Below are positions 1-8,449 of a stretch of 64,000 nucleotides of DNA, piece by piece. Both the position numbers and the translations under genes were made by a program. The stretch covers positions 1 through 64,000 of the forward strand of contig NZ_KQ958153.1 in assembly GCF_001546855.1 (NCBI RefSeq), read 5' to 3'. The notes under the pieces are model-generated. The model did not search any database, had not been told where the DNA came from, and worked only from the letters and a program-made list of their open reading frames with translations. Source of the stretch: Megasphaera sp. MJR8396C. Its GTDB lineage: Bacteria; Bacillota; Negativicutes; Veillonellales; Megasphaeraceae. How positions within the stretch are numbered: position 1 is the stretch's first letter; each line of letters opens with the position of its first letter.

Positions 1-27
1 AAACCACCAGTTAAACTGGTGGTTTTG
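1..27 (+). terminator. Rho-independent terminator of a gene upstream of the window
   Basis: The arms AAACCACCAG and CTGGTGGTTT pair perfectly around a 5-nt loop and run into TTTT. No gene end is visible inside the window, so it most likely closes a transcript that enters from the left. Confidence 0.7.
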
Positions 28-38
28 ATTACTTTGAT

Positions 39-86
39 TTGACAGAGGATACGTCCTCTATTAAAATTATAATGAGAGTCAATATT
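39..86 (+). promoter_or_regulatory. Promoter with embedded palindrome and a Fur-box-like site
   Basis: TTGACA (39-44), a 17-nt spacer and TAAAAT (62-67) form a good sigma-A promoter. The spacer carries the perfect palindrome AGAGGATACGTCCTCT (44-59). Positions 68-86, over the expected start of transcription, match the classical 19-bp Fur consensus at 14 of 19 positions by eye. Iron-dependent repression of the genes that follow is an inference, supported by the TonB receptor downstream. Confidence 0.6.
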
Positions 87-105
87 ATTAACAAAGGAGG
101 CTCTG

Positions 106-927
106 ATGAATACACTCTATCTCTATGAGGATGATGTCAGCGAGAAAATAGCCCGGATGGTCAGCCCTATGGTCGGCATGGGAGCCTGCGCTTCTTATAA
201 ATCGCCGCGGCCGTGGCAGCACTACGGTCAGGTCGTCCTGATTCTGGGGGAAAGAGGCAGCCTGCTCTCGTCTCTTGGCGAATGGCGGGAGGCTCTTTCT
301 AGAAAATCGGTGATCCTTGTGGCTGCGGTCAAGACCGACGCTGACTGGAAGGAAGGCCTCCGGGCTGTCGAAGAGGGATTGGGACGGTCCTTAACGGCGT
401 CTTTTCGCCTTTCTCGTGAAAATTTTCTCGAAGATGCCATCGAAGCGGCGCGGCACATCAAAGCCCTGCGTCCGGAGCCTTTGGCCGATGAAGAAGCCCT
501 GCAGGCTATGGAAGATTTTCTCGTCCGCCATAATACGGGCGTCTTGACGACCGGCAGCGACGGCATTTTGCGGGCGACGCCCATCGAATACGTCTTCGTT
601 CAGCAAAAACTCTATTTTTTCAGCGAAGGTGGGGAAAAATTCATCCATCTCTACCGGAATCCTCAGGCGGCCTTTGCCGTCTTCGACAGCTTTACCGATG
701 TACGCCACTTGGGCGGTCTTCAGATCGAAGGTTCTGTACGTCTGCTGGAAGGGGACGACCCGGCCTATGTGACGGCGGCTGCGGCCAAAGGGATTTCCCA
801 GAAGCGGCTCGATAGCCTGGCCGTCACCCTGCACGGTATCGAATTGACGCCCCGGCGGCTGACCTTTGTCTGGTCCGGTTTTGCCGAACGGAAACAGCCT
901 TTGCGGCAGATTTATTACCTATCTTAA
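106..927 (+). CDS. Pyridoxamine 5'-phosphate oxidase-fold protein with an N-terminal flavodoxin-like part
   Basis: 273 residues behind a strong AAAGGAGG ribosome site. The C-terminal half (about 135-265) has the split-barrel look of PNPOx-like flavin or haem binding proteins: a segment on low-substrate 'VLTT' strands, a Y-F-F-S-E-G-G stretch and a KFIHLYRNP loop. The N-terminal half (about 1-125) looks alpha/beta, possibly flavodoxin-like, but I cannot prove a fold. Members of the split-barrel group include haem-degrading HugZ/HutZ proteins, and the Fur-like site and the TonB receptor nearby make a role in iron or haem use plausible. It is followed after 10 bases by the AraC regulator and is probably cotranscribed with it. 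Substrate unknown. Confidence 0.75.
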   Translation: MNTLYLYEDDVSEKIARMVSPMVGMGACASYKSPRPWQHYGQVVLILGERGSLLSSLGEWREALSRKSVILVAAVKTDADWKEGLRAVEEGLGRSLTASFRLSRENFLEDAIEAARHIKALRPEPLADEEALQAMEDFLVRHNTGVLTTGSDGILRATPIEYVFVQQKLYFFSEGGEKFIHLYRNPQAAFAVFDSFTDVRHLGGLQIEGSVRLLEGDDPAYVTAAAAKGISQKRLDSLAVTLHGIELTPRRLTFVWSGFAERKQPLRQIYYLS

Positions 928-937
928 GGAGGTTATC

Positions 938-1900
938 ATGGACTATACGACGACGATTAAGATGGTTCGCCATGACGGGCCATTGACCGTCTTATCCCTG
1001 GAAAATGAGACGGGGACGGCCGAAATGAACAATTGGGAAGTCTATCCCGGCATCACCCTCAGCTATCTCGAGGCACATATGGAAGAATTTTCTTGTTATG
1101 CACCCCTTCGGCCTGACGTCTTTGCCATCAATCACTGCGAAGAAGGGCGCATCGAATGCCGGTTCAAAAACGGAGAATACCTGTATATGGGCAAGGGCGA
1201 CATGTCCGTCGGCCGCCGCAGCTGCAGCGACTACTGCCACATGGCTTATTTTCCCTCGTCCCATTATCACGGCCTATCCATCTTAGTCGATGAAAAACGG
1301 GCCCAGTCCATCATCGACCGCCTCTTGGAACAGGAAAGCTTTTCCCTGGTTTCCTTGTGCGACCGCTTTTGCAGCGACTCCGACTTCGGCATCATCGTCC
1401 AGGAAAACGAGGCCATGAAGCACTTATTCTATGAACTCTACCACGTGCCGCCGGCCATTCGCAATCGCTACTTCCGCCTGAAAATCTTGGAAATTTTTCT
1501 CTTCCTCAGCACCTTTCAAGGCAAGATGCGCCTTGACCGCCCGTACTTGACGCGGCGCCAGGTCGAGACCGTAAAGGCCGTTCATCAGGAATTAGTCGCC
1601 GATCTGAGCTGCCACTGCACCATAGAAGCCATGGCTGAACGCTACAACATGGCGCCGACGTCGCTCAAGCGCTGCTTCAAAGACGTCTACGGCACGACGA
1701 TGTACCAGTATCAGAAGGAACTGCGCATGGCCAAAGCCATGGAACTGTTGGTGAAAACGGAGAAGAGCGTCCTCGAAGTCGCCAACTGCGTGGGCTATGA
1801 AAATAGCAGTAAATTTGCCGTCGCCTTCAAAAAGATGGCCGGCTGCCTTCCGCGGGAATACCGAAAGCAGCAGGTGTTCCAGGACCGGTTGGAGGCCTGA
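938..1900 (+). CDS. AraC-family transcriptional regulator
   Basis: 320 residues from the ATG at 938, chosen because AAGGAGG lies just before it; a longer reading from 866 would overlap the previous gene without a ribosome site. The last 100 residues hold the two helix-turn-helix motifs of AraC/XylS proteins ('TIEAMAERYNMAPTSLKRCF' and 'VLEVANCVGYENSSKFAVAF') and end in the usual PREYRK. The N-terminal part is the sensor region. Placed between the PNPOx-fold gene and the TonB receptor, it resembles the PchR/YbtA arrangement in which an AraC protein activates a siderophore receptor gene in response to the ferric siderophore. The ligand is inferred, not seen. Confidence 0.9.
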   Translation: MDYTTTIKMVRHDGPLTVLSLENETGTAEMNNWEVYPGITLSYLEAHMEEFSCYAPLRPDVFAINHCEEGRIECRFKNGEYLYMGKGDMSVGRRSCSDYCHMAYFPSSHYHGLSILVDEKRAQSIIDRLLEQESFSLVSLCDRFCSDSDFGIIVQENEAMKHLFYELYHVPPAIRNRYFRLKILEIFLFLSTFQGKMRLDRPYLTRRQVETVKAVHQELVADLSCHCTIEAMAERYNMAPTSLKRCFKDVYGTTMYQYQKELRMAKAMELLVKTEKSVLEVANCVGYENSSKFAVAFKKMAGCLPREYRKQQVFQDRLEA

Positions 1901-1967
1901 TAGGAACGAAGCATCAATCTTTGCGATAGGCCGCTCGCAAATGTCCCTATTTGTGAAAAAAATGTCG

Positions 1968-1997
1968 TAATGGAGTACTTTTTGGCTAAATGGAGTA
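1968..1997 (+). promoter_or_regulatory. Direct repeat, candidate AraC-protein operator
   Basis: TGGAGTA occurs at 1971-1977 and again at 1991-1997, each preceded by TAA or AAA, so the copies are exactly 20 bp (two helical turns) apart. Tandem half-sites with this spacing are usual for AraC-family activators, and the site lies between the araC-type gene and the receptor gene. Confidence 0.5.
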
Positions 1998-2077
1998 GAA
2001 GGTGACCCTGAGATATGGTACTCTTTTATTGCGAAAGATTTTCAAAATTAACAGTGAAAGAAGGGACTTATCGAACG

Positions 2078-4030
2078 ATGAGACATAACAGAGCGGCTTA
2101 TATAACCTGGGGTATACTGATGGCCCTGTCCCTGCCAGCCTATGCGGCAGATGTACAGGATGCGGATTCGGCGGTGACGACTAAAGACGTCGTCGTTACG
2201 GCGACGAGAACGGAAGCGGAAGTCAAGACCGTACCGCAGACGGTGGAAGTCATTACGGCAGAGGATATTGAAAAATTAGGGGCTACCGACGTTTATTCGG
2301 CTCTGCGCCTGGCCGATAACATCCAGATCATGAATACCAGCACCGGCTTTGGCCATCGCATCTCTATGCGGGGCATGGCCAGCAACAGCGCCCTCATCTT
2401 GATCAACGGCCAGCGGACGGCCATTGAAGATACGTCGACGACGCAGAACCTCCTGGCCCTGGACCGCTTGAACGTCCATACCATCGAACGCATCGAAATC
2501 GTCCGCGGCGCAGCCTCGGCCCAGTACGGTTCCGACGCCCTGTCCGGCGTCATCAACATTATCACCAAGAAGTCTTCCGGCGAACCGTCGGTGACTATGG
2601 GCGTGGCTACGGGGACGACGAACATCTCTAACTACTACCACATCGATCTCGGGAAACAGGGCAAGTTCAGCAGCACCTTCGATATGAATTTCTCCAAGGA
2701 CCGCCAGTGGACGGAACACGAAGTATCGGGCCTGCCGGTCAAGAATCTCGAAGGGCCGAAACAGAGCTACAACTTCAGCGGTACCTATGAACTCGGGGAA
2801 AACAAAAACCTCAACCTCGACCTCGGATATTATAAGGATAAACTGACCGGCGACTGGAGCCACAAGGAATACAACCTCGGCGCCTGGGGCGGCATCGTCC
2901 GCCTGGAAGATGCCAAGCTGGAAACGGAACGGCGCGACGCCAGCCTGAGCCTGACCGGAAAGAATGACAAGGACGATTACATGGTCCGTACCTTCTACAG
3001 CAAGCTGAATAAGTTCCGCTTCCTGCCCTATACGGCCCTGGCCAAGGAATACGGCGAAACGAACAACTACAGCATTTGGGGCATTGAAGGTAAGAACAGC
3101 CATAAGATCAACGGTGACCACACCTTGACCTACGGCACGGAATACGACCGCTACAGCGTCGACGGCGTCAACTTCGGTACCAGCGGCACTGACGGCAAAG
3201 ACGTCAGCACCTACGCGGCTTACGTCCAGGACGAATGGCTCATCGGCGATAAATGGGTCATCATCCCGGCTGTCCGCTACGACCACCACAGCCAGTTCGG
3301 CAGCAAGACGACGCCCCACATCGGCGCGACATATTTCCTCAATGACAACAACCGCTTCAAGGCCAATTGGGGTGAAGGCTATAAGGCGCCGAGCGTCAGC
3401 GAACTCTACATGGACTACACCCACATGGGCGTCCTGACCTTAGGCAACCCGGACTTAAAGCCTGAAGAATCGAAGAACTGGGATATCAGCTATGAAGGGG
3501 AATGGGGCAAGACCTTCGGGAAATTGACCTACTTCCATAACGATATCGAAAACATGATTTCCACCCATACCGTCGGCAGCGGCCGCAGCGGTTGGAGCCA
3601 GTACTACAACATCGACGGCACGACCAAGACTCACGGCGTCGAACTGACCTTAGGCCGCAAACTGTCCGACCGCTGGGATACGAAGTTGACCAGCAACTGG
3701 ACGTCGGCCAGCAATAAATCGGCGTCGGCCGAAGCCTCTGCTCACGGTGTCGACGGCATTGCCGACAATATTACGACCCTGCAGCTCACCTATGACGATC
3801 ACAAGACGACGGGCTGGAATGCCACGATTTGGGAACAGTGGGTCAATAATTACTATGAAAGCGATACCAATAAAGCCTACACCTATCAGACCTTTAACTT
3901 CGTCGTCAACCGTAAGTTCAATGAAAAGACGCGCCTCTTTGCCGGTGTCGACAACGTCTTCAATAAAAAAATCGACGCCATCTACCTCGACGGCCGCATT
4001 TGGCGCACGGGCGTTGAAATTACATTCTAA
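2078..4030 (+). CDS. TonB-dependent outer-membrane receptor (siderophore/haem type)
   Basis: 650 residues from the ATG at 2078, which has GAAGGGA upstream and begins a signal peptide with a cleavage-like 'LPAYAAD'; an in-frame ATG at 2015 adds a non-signal extension. The plug domain starts with 'KDVVVTATRTEAEVKTVPQT' (a TonB-box-like run) and contains the 'IERIEIVRGAASAQYGSDAL' signature (about 150-170). A beta-barrel follows, ending in an aromatic residue (Phe) as outer-membrane barrels do, with the 'NVFNKK' motif near the end. Its presence shows a diderm envelope. It probably imports ferric siderophore, haem or cobalamin; the AraC neighbour and the upstream Fur-like site favour iron. Confidence 0.93.
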   Translation: MRHNRAAYITWGILMALSLPAYAADVQDADSAVTTKDVVVTATRTEAEVKTVPQTVEVITAEDIEKLGATDVYSALRLADNIQIMNTSTGFGHRISMRGMASNSALILINGQRTAIEDTSTTQNLLALDRLNVHTIERIEIVRGAASAQYGSDALSGVINIITKKSSGEPSVTMGVATGTTNISNYYHIDLGKQGKFSSTFDMNFSKDRQWTEHEVSGLPVKNLEGPKQSYNFSGTYELGENKNLNLDLGYYKDKLTGDWSHKEYNLGAWGGIVRLEDAKLETERRDASLSLTGKNDKDDYMVRTFYSKLNKFRFLPYTALAKEYGETNNYSIWGIEGKNSHKINGDHTLTYGTEYDRYSVDGVNFGTSGTDGKDVSTYAAYVQDEWLIGDKWVIIPAVRYDHHSQFGSKTTPHIGATYFLNDNNRFKANWGEGYKAPSVSELYMDYTHMGVLTLGNPDLKPEESKNWDISYEGEWGKTFGKLTYFHNDIENMISTHTVGSGRSGWSQYYNIDGTTKTHGVELTLGRKLSDRWDTKLTSNWTSASNKSASAEASAHGVDGIADNITTLQLTYDDHKTTGWNATIWEQWVNNYYESDTNKAYTYQTFNFVVNRKFNEKTRLFAGVDNVFNKKIDAIYLDGRIWRTGVEITF

Positions 4031-4047
4031 TCCTTTTTTCCATAGGG

Positions 4048-4086
4048 CCATGTTCCGGACGGATGCCGTTCGGGCATGGCTTTTTT
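4048..4086 (+). terminator. Terminator of the TonB receptor gene
   Basis: GCCATG (4048-4053) pairs with CATGGC (4075-4080), with partial extension inside the loop (CCG/CGG), followed by six T. Confidence 0.75.
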
Positions 4087-4218
4087 CGTGAGAAAAAGGT
4101 CGGCTGTGCCCGAGCTCGGCCTATATCGGTCCCTAGTCCTGACGGTGAAAGGAATCTTCCATAATGAGATAAATTACTATTTATTCTGATACAATAAGGT
4201 ACCTGACTTTATGAGTTT

Positions 4219-4263
4219 ACAAAAGGCGGCTTGAAGTCCCATTTTCGGTCTTCAAGCCGCCTT
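4219..4263 (-). terminator. Terminator of the SRPBCC-HxlR operon
   Basis: A perfect 14-bp stem (4223-4236 with 4250-4263) precedes a T-run on the minus strand (4219-4222), immediately downstream of the HxlR gene read right to left. Confidence 0.75.
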
Positions 4264-4308
4264 GTTAAGCAGTTATCAATTTTACATTTATATTTTTTTG
4301 ATTCATAT

Positions 4309-4659
4309 TTATTTAGACGGAATATTTTTTGGCAAAATCCGGTCGGCCATATACGTTTTGCCCCAGTCGCACATGGCTTCGATGATGGGCGATAAGGTCC
4401 GGCCGAATTCGGTCAGGCTGTATTCGGTCTTAGGCGGCACGACGGGATAGACTTTGCGGGAAATGACGCCGGCGTCTTCCAGTTCGCGCAGCTGTTGGGT
4501 CAGCATCTTCGGCGTGGCCTGGGGGATGACGTGCTGGAGCTCGCTGTAGCGGTGGGTGCCTTCTAAGAGGTGCCAGAGGATGATGCACTTATATTTGCCG
4601 CCCAGGAGGCTTAAGGCCGCCTCGACGGGACATTGAAACATTGAATTTTTGCTAGCCAT
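4309..4659 (-). CDS. HxlR-family winged-helix regulator
   Basis: 116 residues with the family pattern: N-terminal 'CPVEAALSLLGGKYKCIILW', the recognition-helix region 'TPKMLTQQLRELEDAGVISR' and the wing 'YPVVPPKTEYSLTEFGRTL'. A Cys (residue 10) lies in the position where redox- or electrophile-sensing HxlR proteins (YodB/HypR type) keep theirs, so thiol sensing is possible. GGAAGGAA precedes the ATG. It follows the SRPBCC gene by 33 bases on the same strand and likely autoregulates this small operon through the palindrome at 5357-5378. Confidence 0.9.
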   Translation of the reverse strand: MASKNSMFQCPVEAALSLLGGKYKCIILWHLLEGTHRYSELQHVIPQATPKMLTQQLRELEDAGVISRKVYPVVPPKTEYSLTEFGRTLSPIIEAMCDWGKTYMADRILPKNIPSK

Positions 4660-4692
4660 AAAACATTCCTTCCCTAATAGACAAAGTTGATA

Positions 4693-5211
4693 TTAGCGGC
4701 CTTTATTTGCCAGCAAGGTCGCTGCCAGGCCGCGGAGCCAGTTTTGGTGGCCGACGTTCATCGGGTCCGACTGGTCGCGGTGGAGTTCGGCTGCCGGTTT
4801 TCCAATCTGCGATTCCTGGGTCAGGATGCGCAGGCGGTTTTCCGACAGGTCTTCGAGGAGCCAGGCGTGGATGACGTCGAGGCGGTGATCCGCGTCGCCT
4901 TCGGCCCAGCCGTGCCAGGAAAGTCTCCCCGGCTGATCGCCCTTAGGAGCGACGAATTCCGTGATTTCGGCTTCGATGGGGAAGCCGAAGGTCTTGAAGC
5001 GAAATCGCGTATCGGCGGCAAGCTTCGTGCCCTTCGTGTTGTCGAATTCGACGTCGGATACATTGTCATAGTACGTCGGCCAGATCGCCGTGTCAATCAA
5101 ATTTTCAAAGGCTTCTTTGGCAGTAACGCCCTGGATGATGACTTCGTTCGAAGCAAAATTGTCGGTCGTGCCCGGCAGGTATGGGTGGGGCCAGTTGATT
5201 TCGTGTAACAT
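4693..5211 (-). CDS. SRPBCC (START-like) domain protein
   Basis: 172 residues. The pattern 'ASNEVIIQGVTAKEAFENLI', a central 'W(P)TYYDNV' and a long C-terminal helix ('NWLRGLAATLLANKG') match the SRPBCC/polyketide-cyclase fold, which binds hydrophobic ligands in a deep cavity. No catalytic residues can be assigned. AAAGGAG precedes the ATG. It is the first gene of a two-gene operon with the HxlR regulator, as is common for small detoxification units. Confidence 0.75.
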   Translation of the reverse strand: MLHEINWPHPYLPGTTDNFASNEVIIQGVTAKEAFENLIDTAIWPTYYDNVSDVEFDNTKGTKLAADTRFRFKTFGFPIEAEITEFVAPKGDQPGRLSWHGWAEGDADHRLDVIHAWLLEDLSENRLRILTQESQIGKPAAELHRDQSDPMNVGHQNWLRGLAATLLANKGR

Positions 5212-5506
5212 AGTATATCTCCTTTATTGTGACCTAAGATGGGGCCTGACAAGGTCAGGGCCATAGCGTCTTTTTTTATCGCAATGTTCTGTATCAGCTG
5301 ATGGGCTTATTGTATCGTAAACCATCCTTTTTAGGAAGAATGCACTTTTAAGTGGCATAGTACCCAAAAGGATAGTATGGAGACGAAATCCTGCGGTAAA
5401 TAAGGATAAAAAAGCCGGACTTATATTCTATGATCGGGGAAGGCGTGATAAAATAGCAGAAGAGACTTTACATCGCGACGGAGACAGTCCGCACGAAAAG
5501 GAGAAC
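5212..5506. other. Divergent intergenic region between the SRPBCC and DapF-like genes
   Basis: 295 bases that must hold promoters for both directions. I see the imperfect palindrome at 5357-5378 (listed separately), a short GC-rich imperfect hairpin near 5240-5265, and a TGATAAAAT extended -10-like element near 5448 that could serve the rightward gene. Confidence 0.4.
5357..5378. promoter_or_regulatory. Imperfect palindrome, candidate HxlR operator
   Basis: ATAGTACCC (5357-5365), AAAA, GGATAGTAT (5370-5378): the arms match at 7 of 9 positions. TACT/AGTA half-sites around a short AT spacer are typical of HxlR-family operators, and it lies upstream of the operon that encodes an HxlR protein. 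Confidence 0.45.
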
Positions 5507-6319
5507 ATGATGAAACTAGACTATCTATTGGCCGACCCCAGCGGCAATAAGACGATTTTGGTACTGACGCCGGTTCCCAAGGAGCAGCACAGTACCCTGG
5601 CGGCGCAGTTACTGGCCCGATCCGACATCGATGCCGAACAGGTCGGCTATGTGACCTGTGTCGAGGGAAAAACCCTGCGGGTCGACATGATGGGCGGCGA
5701 ATTTTGCGGCAATGCCTCGCGGGCGGCGGCAGCTTACGCCTTGTCCTGTGACGGGAAAGAGCAGGGCGTCTACGGCGTATCCTGTTCGGGCTGTGACGAA
5801 ATCCTGCCGGTCAAGGTCAATCATAAGGGCGGCGGTGACTACGAAGCCTTTATCGAGATGCCTTATCCCGACGGCGTCGGGGCTCTTTTAGTCGACGTCG
5901 ACGGTCAGCCGGCCCGCTTCTTCCGCGTCGACCTGCCGGGAATTACGCACTTTGTCCACTTCATCGAGACGTTTGACGGCCTCGATAAGGACGTCTATTG
6001 GCAGGCCTTAAAAGACTATGTCGACGGCGAAGATTTTCCAGCTTACGGCCTCATCCTCTGCGATTCCAAGACCCAGGAGATGGTGCCAGCCGTCTACGTC
6101 AGCCAGACCGACACCCTGTACTGGGAAAACAGCTGCGGCAGCGGGTCTGCCGCCGTGGCAGCAGCTTTGGCCTGTACGACGCGCAAGCGGGTCGCCGCTT
6201 ATCTGAAGCAGCCCGGCGGGACTATTGCCATTGCGGCCAGTGTCGATGACGAGGGGAATCTGCAGCAGATTTTTATGGGCGGAGCGGTCAAAATGGGCCC
6301 GGTTCAAACCTGGGAATGA
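5507..6319 (+). CDS. DapF-like (diaminopimelate epimerase superfamily) amino-acid racemase/epimerase
   Basis: 270 residues, the usual size of DapF. Both halves of the cofactor-independent two-base active site are visible: Cys67 in 'GGEFCGNASRA' and Cys210 in 'ENSCGSGSAAVA'. The first motif differs from the canonical DapF 'MCGNGxR', so the substrate may not be diaminopimelate; the superfamily includes the histidine racemase CntK of metallophore synthesis and other racemases. Two ATGs (5507 and 5510) share GGAG; the second has the better spacing. It stands alone, with no lysine or metallophore genes beside it in this window. Confidence 0.75.
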   Translation: MMKLDYLLADPSGNKTILVLTPVPKEQHSTLAAQLLARSDIDAEQVGYVTCVEGKTLRVDMMGGEFCGNASRAAAAYALSCDGKEQGVYGVSCSGCDEILPVKVNHKGGGDYEAFIEMPYPDGVGALLVDVDGQPARFFRVDLPGITHFVHFIETFDGLDKDVYWQALKDYVDGEDFPAYGLILCDSKTQEMVPAVYVSQTDTLYWENSCGSGSAAVAAALACTTRKRVAAYLKQPGGTIAIAASVDDEGNLQQIFMGGAVKMGPVQTWE

Positions 6320-6331
6320 GGCCGGGCTTTG
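6297..6331 (+). terminator. Weak terminator-like hairpin at the end of the DapF-like gene
   Basis: GCCCGG (6297-6302) pairs with CCGGGC (6322-6327), followed by TTTG. The stem starts inside the coding region. The T-run is short, so function is uncertain. Confidence 0.35.
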
Positions 6332-6368
6332 TCCTTTGCCATGGGATAGGCTTATGCTGAAAAAATAC

Positions 6369-6396
6369 TTGACTATTTGACTTTTTGCGGTATGAT
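6369..6396 (+). promoter_or_regulatory. htpG promoter
   Basis: TTGACT (6369-6374), a 16-nt spacer and TATGAT (6391-6396). No CIRCE-type inverted repeat (TTAGCACTC) is present, so control by HrcA is not indicated. Confidence 0.6.
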
Positions 6397-6462
6397 AGTG
6401 ATGTGAAAGTACCTCAGCTGCCGCTGACGGTACGGAAAACGGATACAAAGGAGTGTTTTACC

Positions 6463-8412
6463 ATGGCAAAAGAAACCCATGAATTTCAAGCTGAAACGAA
6501 GCAGCTGCTGGACCTCATGGTCCACTCTATTTATACAAATCACGAAATCTTCCTGCGGGAACTGATTTCCAACGCCTCCGATGCGATCGATAAACTCCAT
6601 TATCAATCCCTGACCAACGGCGATCTCCTCGAAGGGGACACGGGCTTTGAAATCCACCTGACGCCCGATGCTGACGGCCATACGCTGACCATTTCCGACA
6701 ACGGCCTGGGCATGGATAAAAAGGATCTGATGGATAACCTCGGCACTATCGCCCAGTCCGGGACCAAGGCCTTCCTCGAAAAGCTGAAGGAATCCCAGGA
6801 CGGCGGCGATACGAATAAGGACCTCATCGGCCAGTTCGGTGTCGGCTTCTATTCGGCCTTCATGGTCGCCGATACGGTCACCGTCGTTACCCGCAAGGCC
6901 GGCGAAACGCAGGCTTACAAGTGGGAATCGACGGGCAGCGGCGAATATACCCTCGAAGAATGCCAGAAACCGAAGCACGGGACGACGATCATCCTCCATT
7001 TGAACAGCGAATTCTATGGCGACGATAGCGAAGAAAACTACACCGACCAGATGATCCTCCAGAGCCTGGTCAAGAAGTATTCCGACTACATCCGCTACCC
7101 GATCACCATGGACTTTACGACCAAGGTAAAGCCTAAGGACGAAGACGGAAAGACCATCGAAGATGCACCGGAAGAAGAAAAGACAGAAACGCGGACCTTG
7201 AACTCTATGCAGCCCTTGTGGACGCGGAATAAATCGGATATCAAACCGGAAGAATACCACGAATTTTTCCAGCACCAGTTCTATGAATGGGACGAACCGA
7301 TGGACATCTTCCACAACCGTGCCGAAGGCGCCGTCGATTACACGGCCTTGTTATTCATCCCCGGCAAGGCGCCGTTCAACCTCTACTATGCCGACTATGA
7401 ACCGGGCATCCAGCTCTATTCGCGGCATATCTTCATCATGGATAAATGCAAGGACCTCCTGCCGGATTACCTGCGCTTCGTCAAAGGCCTCGTCGATTCG
7501 CCGGACCTGTCGCTCAACATTTCTCGTGAACTCCTGCAGAAGAGCCGTGAACTGAACCTCATCGGCCGCAACCTGGAAAAGACGATCCTCAAGTCCTTGA
7601 AGCGGGATCTTGAAAAGAACCGTGAAAAGTATGAAAAATTCTGGGCCGAATACGGTAAATCCCTGAAAATCGGCGTCTACAGCGGCATGATGACCGGTGA
7701 AAACAACGTTGAAAAGCTGAAGGACCTGTTGTTGTTCATGTCCTCCAAAGACGGAAAACTCCGCACCATCAAGGAATACGTCGACGCCATGAAAGACGGC
7801 CAGCAGAAGATCTATTACGCAACGGGCAAGGATAAGGAAGCCATCGAAGGCCTGCCCCAGATGGAACTCCTCCGCGACCGCGATATCGAAGTCCTGTACA
7901 TGACCGATCCCGTCGATGAATTTGCCGTCGAAGCCATCGGTGAATACGAAGGCCATCGCTTCCATTCCGTCAGCCGCGGCGATCTCGACCTCGAAGACGA
8001 CGCCTTTAAGGCCGAAAAGAAGAAGAACGAAGACCTGGCCAAAGACAATGAAGGCCTCCTCTCTGACATGAAGAGCACCTTAGGCGATAAGGTCGCCGAC
8101 GTCCGCCTGTCGAACCGCTTAAAGAGCGGTGCCGTCTGCCTCGTCGCCGATGCGGCCGGTCCGTCACTGGCTATGGAACAGGCCTTTGCTGCCGCCAATA
8201 ACCCCATGTTCAAAGCCCGCCGGATCCTGGAAATCAATCCGGACCATGAACTGTTCGGAAAACTGGCCGCCGTTCATCAGGCTGGTAAAGATGGCCAAGA
8301 CTTCAAGGATTACTGCCAGCTGCTCTACGATCAGGCTCTGCTCCTGGAAGGCATCATGCCCGATGATCCCGTTGCCTTTGCCAATAAAGTCGCCTCGCTT
8401 ATGGCCAAATAA
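6463..8412 (+). CDS. htpG: Molecular chaperone HtpG (bacterial Hsp90)
   Basis: 649 residues from the ATG at 6463, which follows AAAGGAG; an in-frame ATG at 6385 has no ribosome site. The N-terminal GHKL ATPase domain shows 'LISNASDAIDKL', 'ISDNGLGMDKKDL' and 'GQFGVGFYSAFMVA'. The middle domain carries the catalytic-loop 'NISRELLQ' (NxSRExLQ). The C-terminal dimerisation domain lacks the eukaryotic MEEVD end. It is a cytosolic ATP-dependent chaperone. It stands as a single transcription unit between its own promoter and the hairpin at 8450. Confidence 0.97.
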   Translation: MAKETHEFQAETKQLLDLMVHSIYTNHEIFLRELISNASDAIDKLHYQSLTNGDLLEGDTGFEIHLTPDADGHTLTISDNGLGMDKKDLMDNLGTIAQSGTKAFLEKLKESQDGGDTNKDLIGQFGVGFYSAFMVADTVTVVTRKAGETQAYKWESTGSGEYTLEECQKPKHGTTIILHLNSEFYGDDSEENYTDQMILQSLVKKYSDYIRYPITMDFTTKVKPKDEDGKTIEDAPEEEKTETRTLNSMQPLWTRNKSDIKPEEYHEFFQHQFYEWDEPMDIFHNRAEGAVDYTALLFIPGKAPFNLYYADYEPGIQLYSRHIFIMDKCKDLLPDYLRFVKGLVDSPDLSLNISRELLQKSRELNLIGRNLEKTILKSLKRDLEKNREKYEKFWAEYGKSLKIGVYSGMMTGENNVEKLKDLLLFMSSKDGKLRTIKEYVDAMKDGQQKIYYATGKDKEAIEGLPQMELLRDRDIEVLYMTDPVDEFAVEAIGEYEGHRFHSVSRGDLDLEDDAFKAEKKKNEDLAKDNEGLLSDMKSTLGDKVADVRLSNRLKSGAVCLVADAAGPSLAMEQAFAAANNPMFKARRILEINPDHELFGKLAAVHQAGKDGQDFKDYCQLLYDQALLLEGIMPDDPVAFANKVASLMAK

Positions 8413-8449
8413 GGCGGCACGAACTGAATAAGATTGCTTATTGGGACTG

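Noticed and set aside
2276-3424. 382-codon minus-strand frame inside the TonB gene; also long minus frames at 24057-25199, 44855-46111, 50301-51476, 56229-57467 and others
   Set aside because: Each is antisense to a gene with clear homology, lacks a ribosome site and is rich in Val, Asp, Gly and Phe as expected for reversed GC-rich codons.
6320-6462. CIRCE operator before htpG
   Set aside because: No TTAGCACTC inverted repeat in this stretch.
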